DNA of 64,000 bases, from positions 24,649 to 88,648 of the forward strand of contig DATGLG010000055.1 of the NCBI GenBank assembly GCA_035294245.1, read 5' to 3'. The translations under genes were made by a program, and so were the position numbers. Origin of the DNA: DATGLG01 sp035294245 (lineage in GTDB: Bacteria; Pseudomonadota; Alphaproteobacteria; JACZXZ01). Shown one piece after another: positions 63,810 through 64,000 of this stretch. The notes under the pieces were generated by a model. It worked only from the letters and a program-made list of their open reading frames with translations, had not been told where the DNA came from and ran no database searches. Positions within the stretch are counted from its first letter, which is position 1. Every line of letters begins with the position of its first letter.

Positions 63810-63840
63810 GTCGCGCTTCTAACCCTCGTCATTCCGGAAG

Positions 63841-64000
63841 CGCGCTACGGCATGCACATATCTCAGTCTGCACTCTCCCCCTCGTCATTCCCGCGAAAGC
63901 GGGAATCCAGTATTTCCACGGAAAACCTGGATTCCGGCTCTCCGCGGAGCCTGTCCTCGGGCCGGCCTTCGGCCGGACCCGTGGGCTCCGGCCGGAATGA
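63841..64000. repeat. Composite palindromic repeat, copy 3 (inverted, cut by window end)
   Basis: Starting GCGCTACGGCATGCACA, this stretch matches the reverse complement of 53839-53998 with only a handful of differences, including the hairpins ATTCCCGCG...CGCGGGAAT type and a GGCCGG...CCGGCC stem. It extends beyond the window. Confidence 0.8.

Overview
The window reads as chromosomal DNA of a high-GC alphaproteobacterium. The pointers are a PetP/PetR-type MarR and OmpR pair next to a type II branched-chain aminotransferase, the gene run uvrC-pgsA-mobB-moeA-moaD-moaE, a UbiK homologue, a phasin with TGC-rich PhaR-like operators, TTAA-N7-TTTA (CtrA-like) sites, a class-gamma aspartate aminotransferase and an ATP-dependent PEP carboxykinase. 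I cannot place it below class with confidence. No rRNA, tRNA, CRISPR array, prophage or intact transposase is visible.

Layout. 0-4.3 kb: small housekeeping and storage genes on the plus strand (ubiK, a YbjN protein, proC, a YbaK deacylase, a TetR regulator, a phasin, csaA). 4.3-10 kb: a chemoreceptor, then a minus-strand cluster petP-petR-histidine kinase-2OG oxygenase, divergent from ilvE. 11.3-15 kb: a minus-strand run headed by a cobalamin riboswitch (nickel/cobalt permease, DUF2946 protein, CopC, CopD). 15-19.2 kb: a Na/Pi cotransporter and a divergent LysR/MFS pair. 19.2-24.5 kb: excision repair (uvrC), phospholipid (pgsA) and molybdenum-cofactor genes in one tight operon. 24.5-31 kb: folB, a pteridine-reductase-like SDR, a ClC channel, a carbonic anhydrase and uvrB. 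31-36.5 kb: cupin, gluconokinase, DUF202, then a three-gene operon (OprB-type porin, secreted beta-propeller, Tat-exported EfeB/DyP peroxidase) behind a near-perfect alphaproteobacterial Fur/Mur box. 36.7-45.8 kb: an SHMT-like PLP enzyme, an LVIVD-type secreted protein, several small secreted or lipoproteins, a SleB cell-wall hydrolase, an OmpH/Skp chaperone and a ureohydrolase. 45.9-51 kb: a MocR regulator divergent from a PaiB-like flavoprotein, and a large MscS channel. 51-58.6 kb: an accessory-looking zone with a PEP-CTERM protein behind a textbook sigma-54 promoter, many small or lipoprotein genes, and several palindromic repeats, one of them a TA-flanked MITE. 58.7-64 kb: central metabolism (aspartate aminotransferase, PEP carboxykinase, ketopantoate reductase).

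How the genes work together. Several stretches are best understood through their regulatory DNA: PhaR-like operators bracketing the phasin promoter, a likely leaderless petP, a B12 riboswitch over metal-handling genes, a LysR palindrome, Fur/Mur boxes, CtrA-like motifs before sleB, TauR-like CTGGAC repeats between mocR and paiB, and a sigma-54 promoter for the PEP-CTERM protein. The most promising candidate for a poorly described system is the Fur-boxed porin/beta-propeller/EfeB operon, which lacks EfeU and EfeO. No claim here was tested by a search or alignment; family calls rest on recognised motifs.
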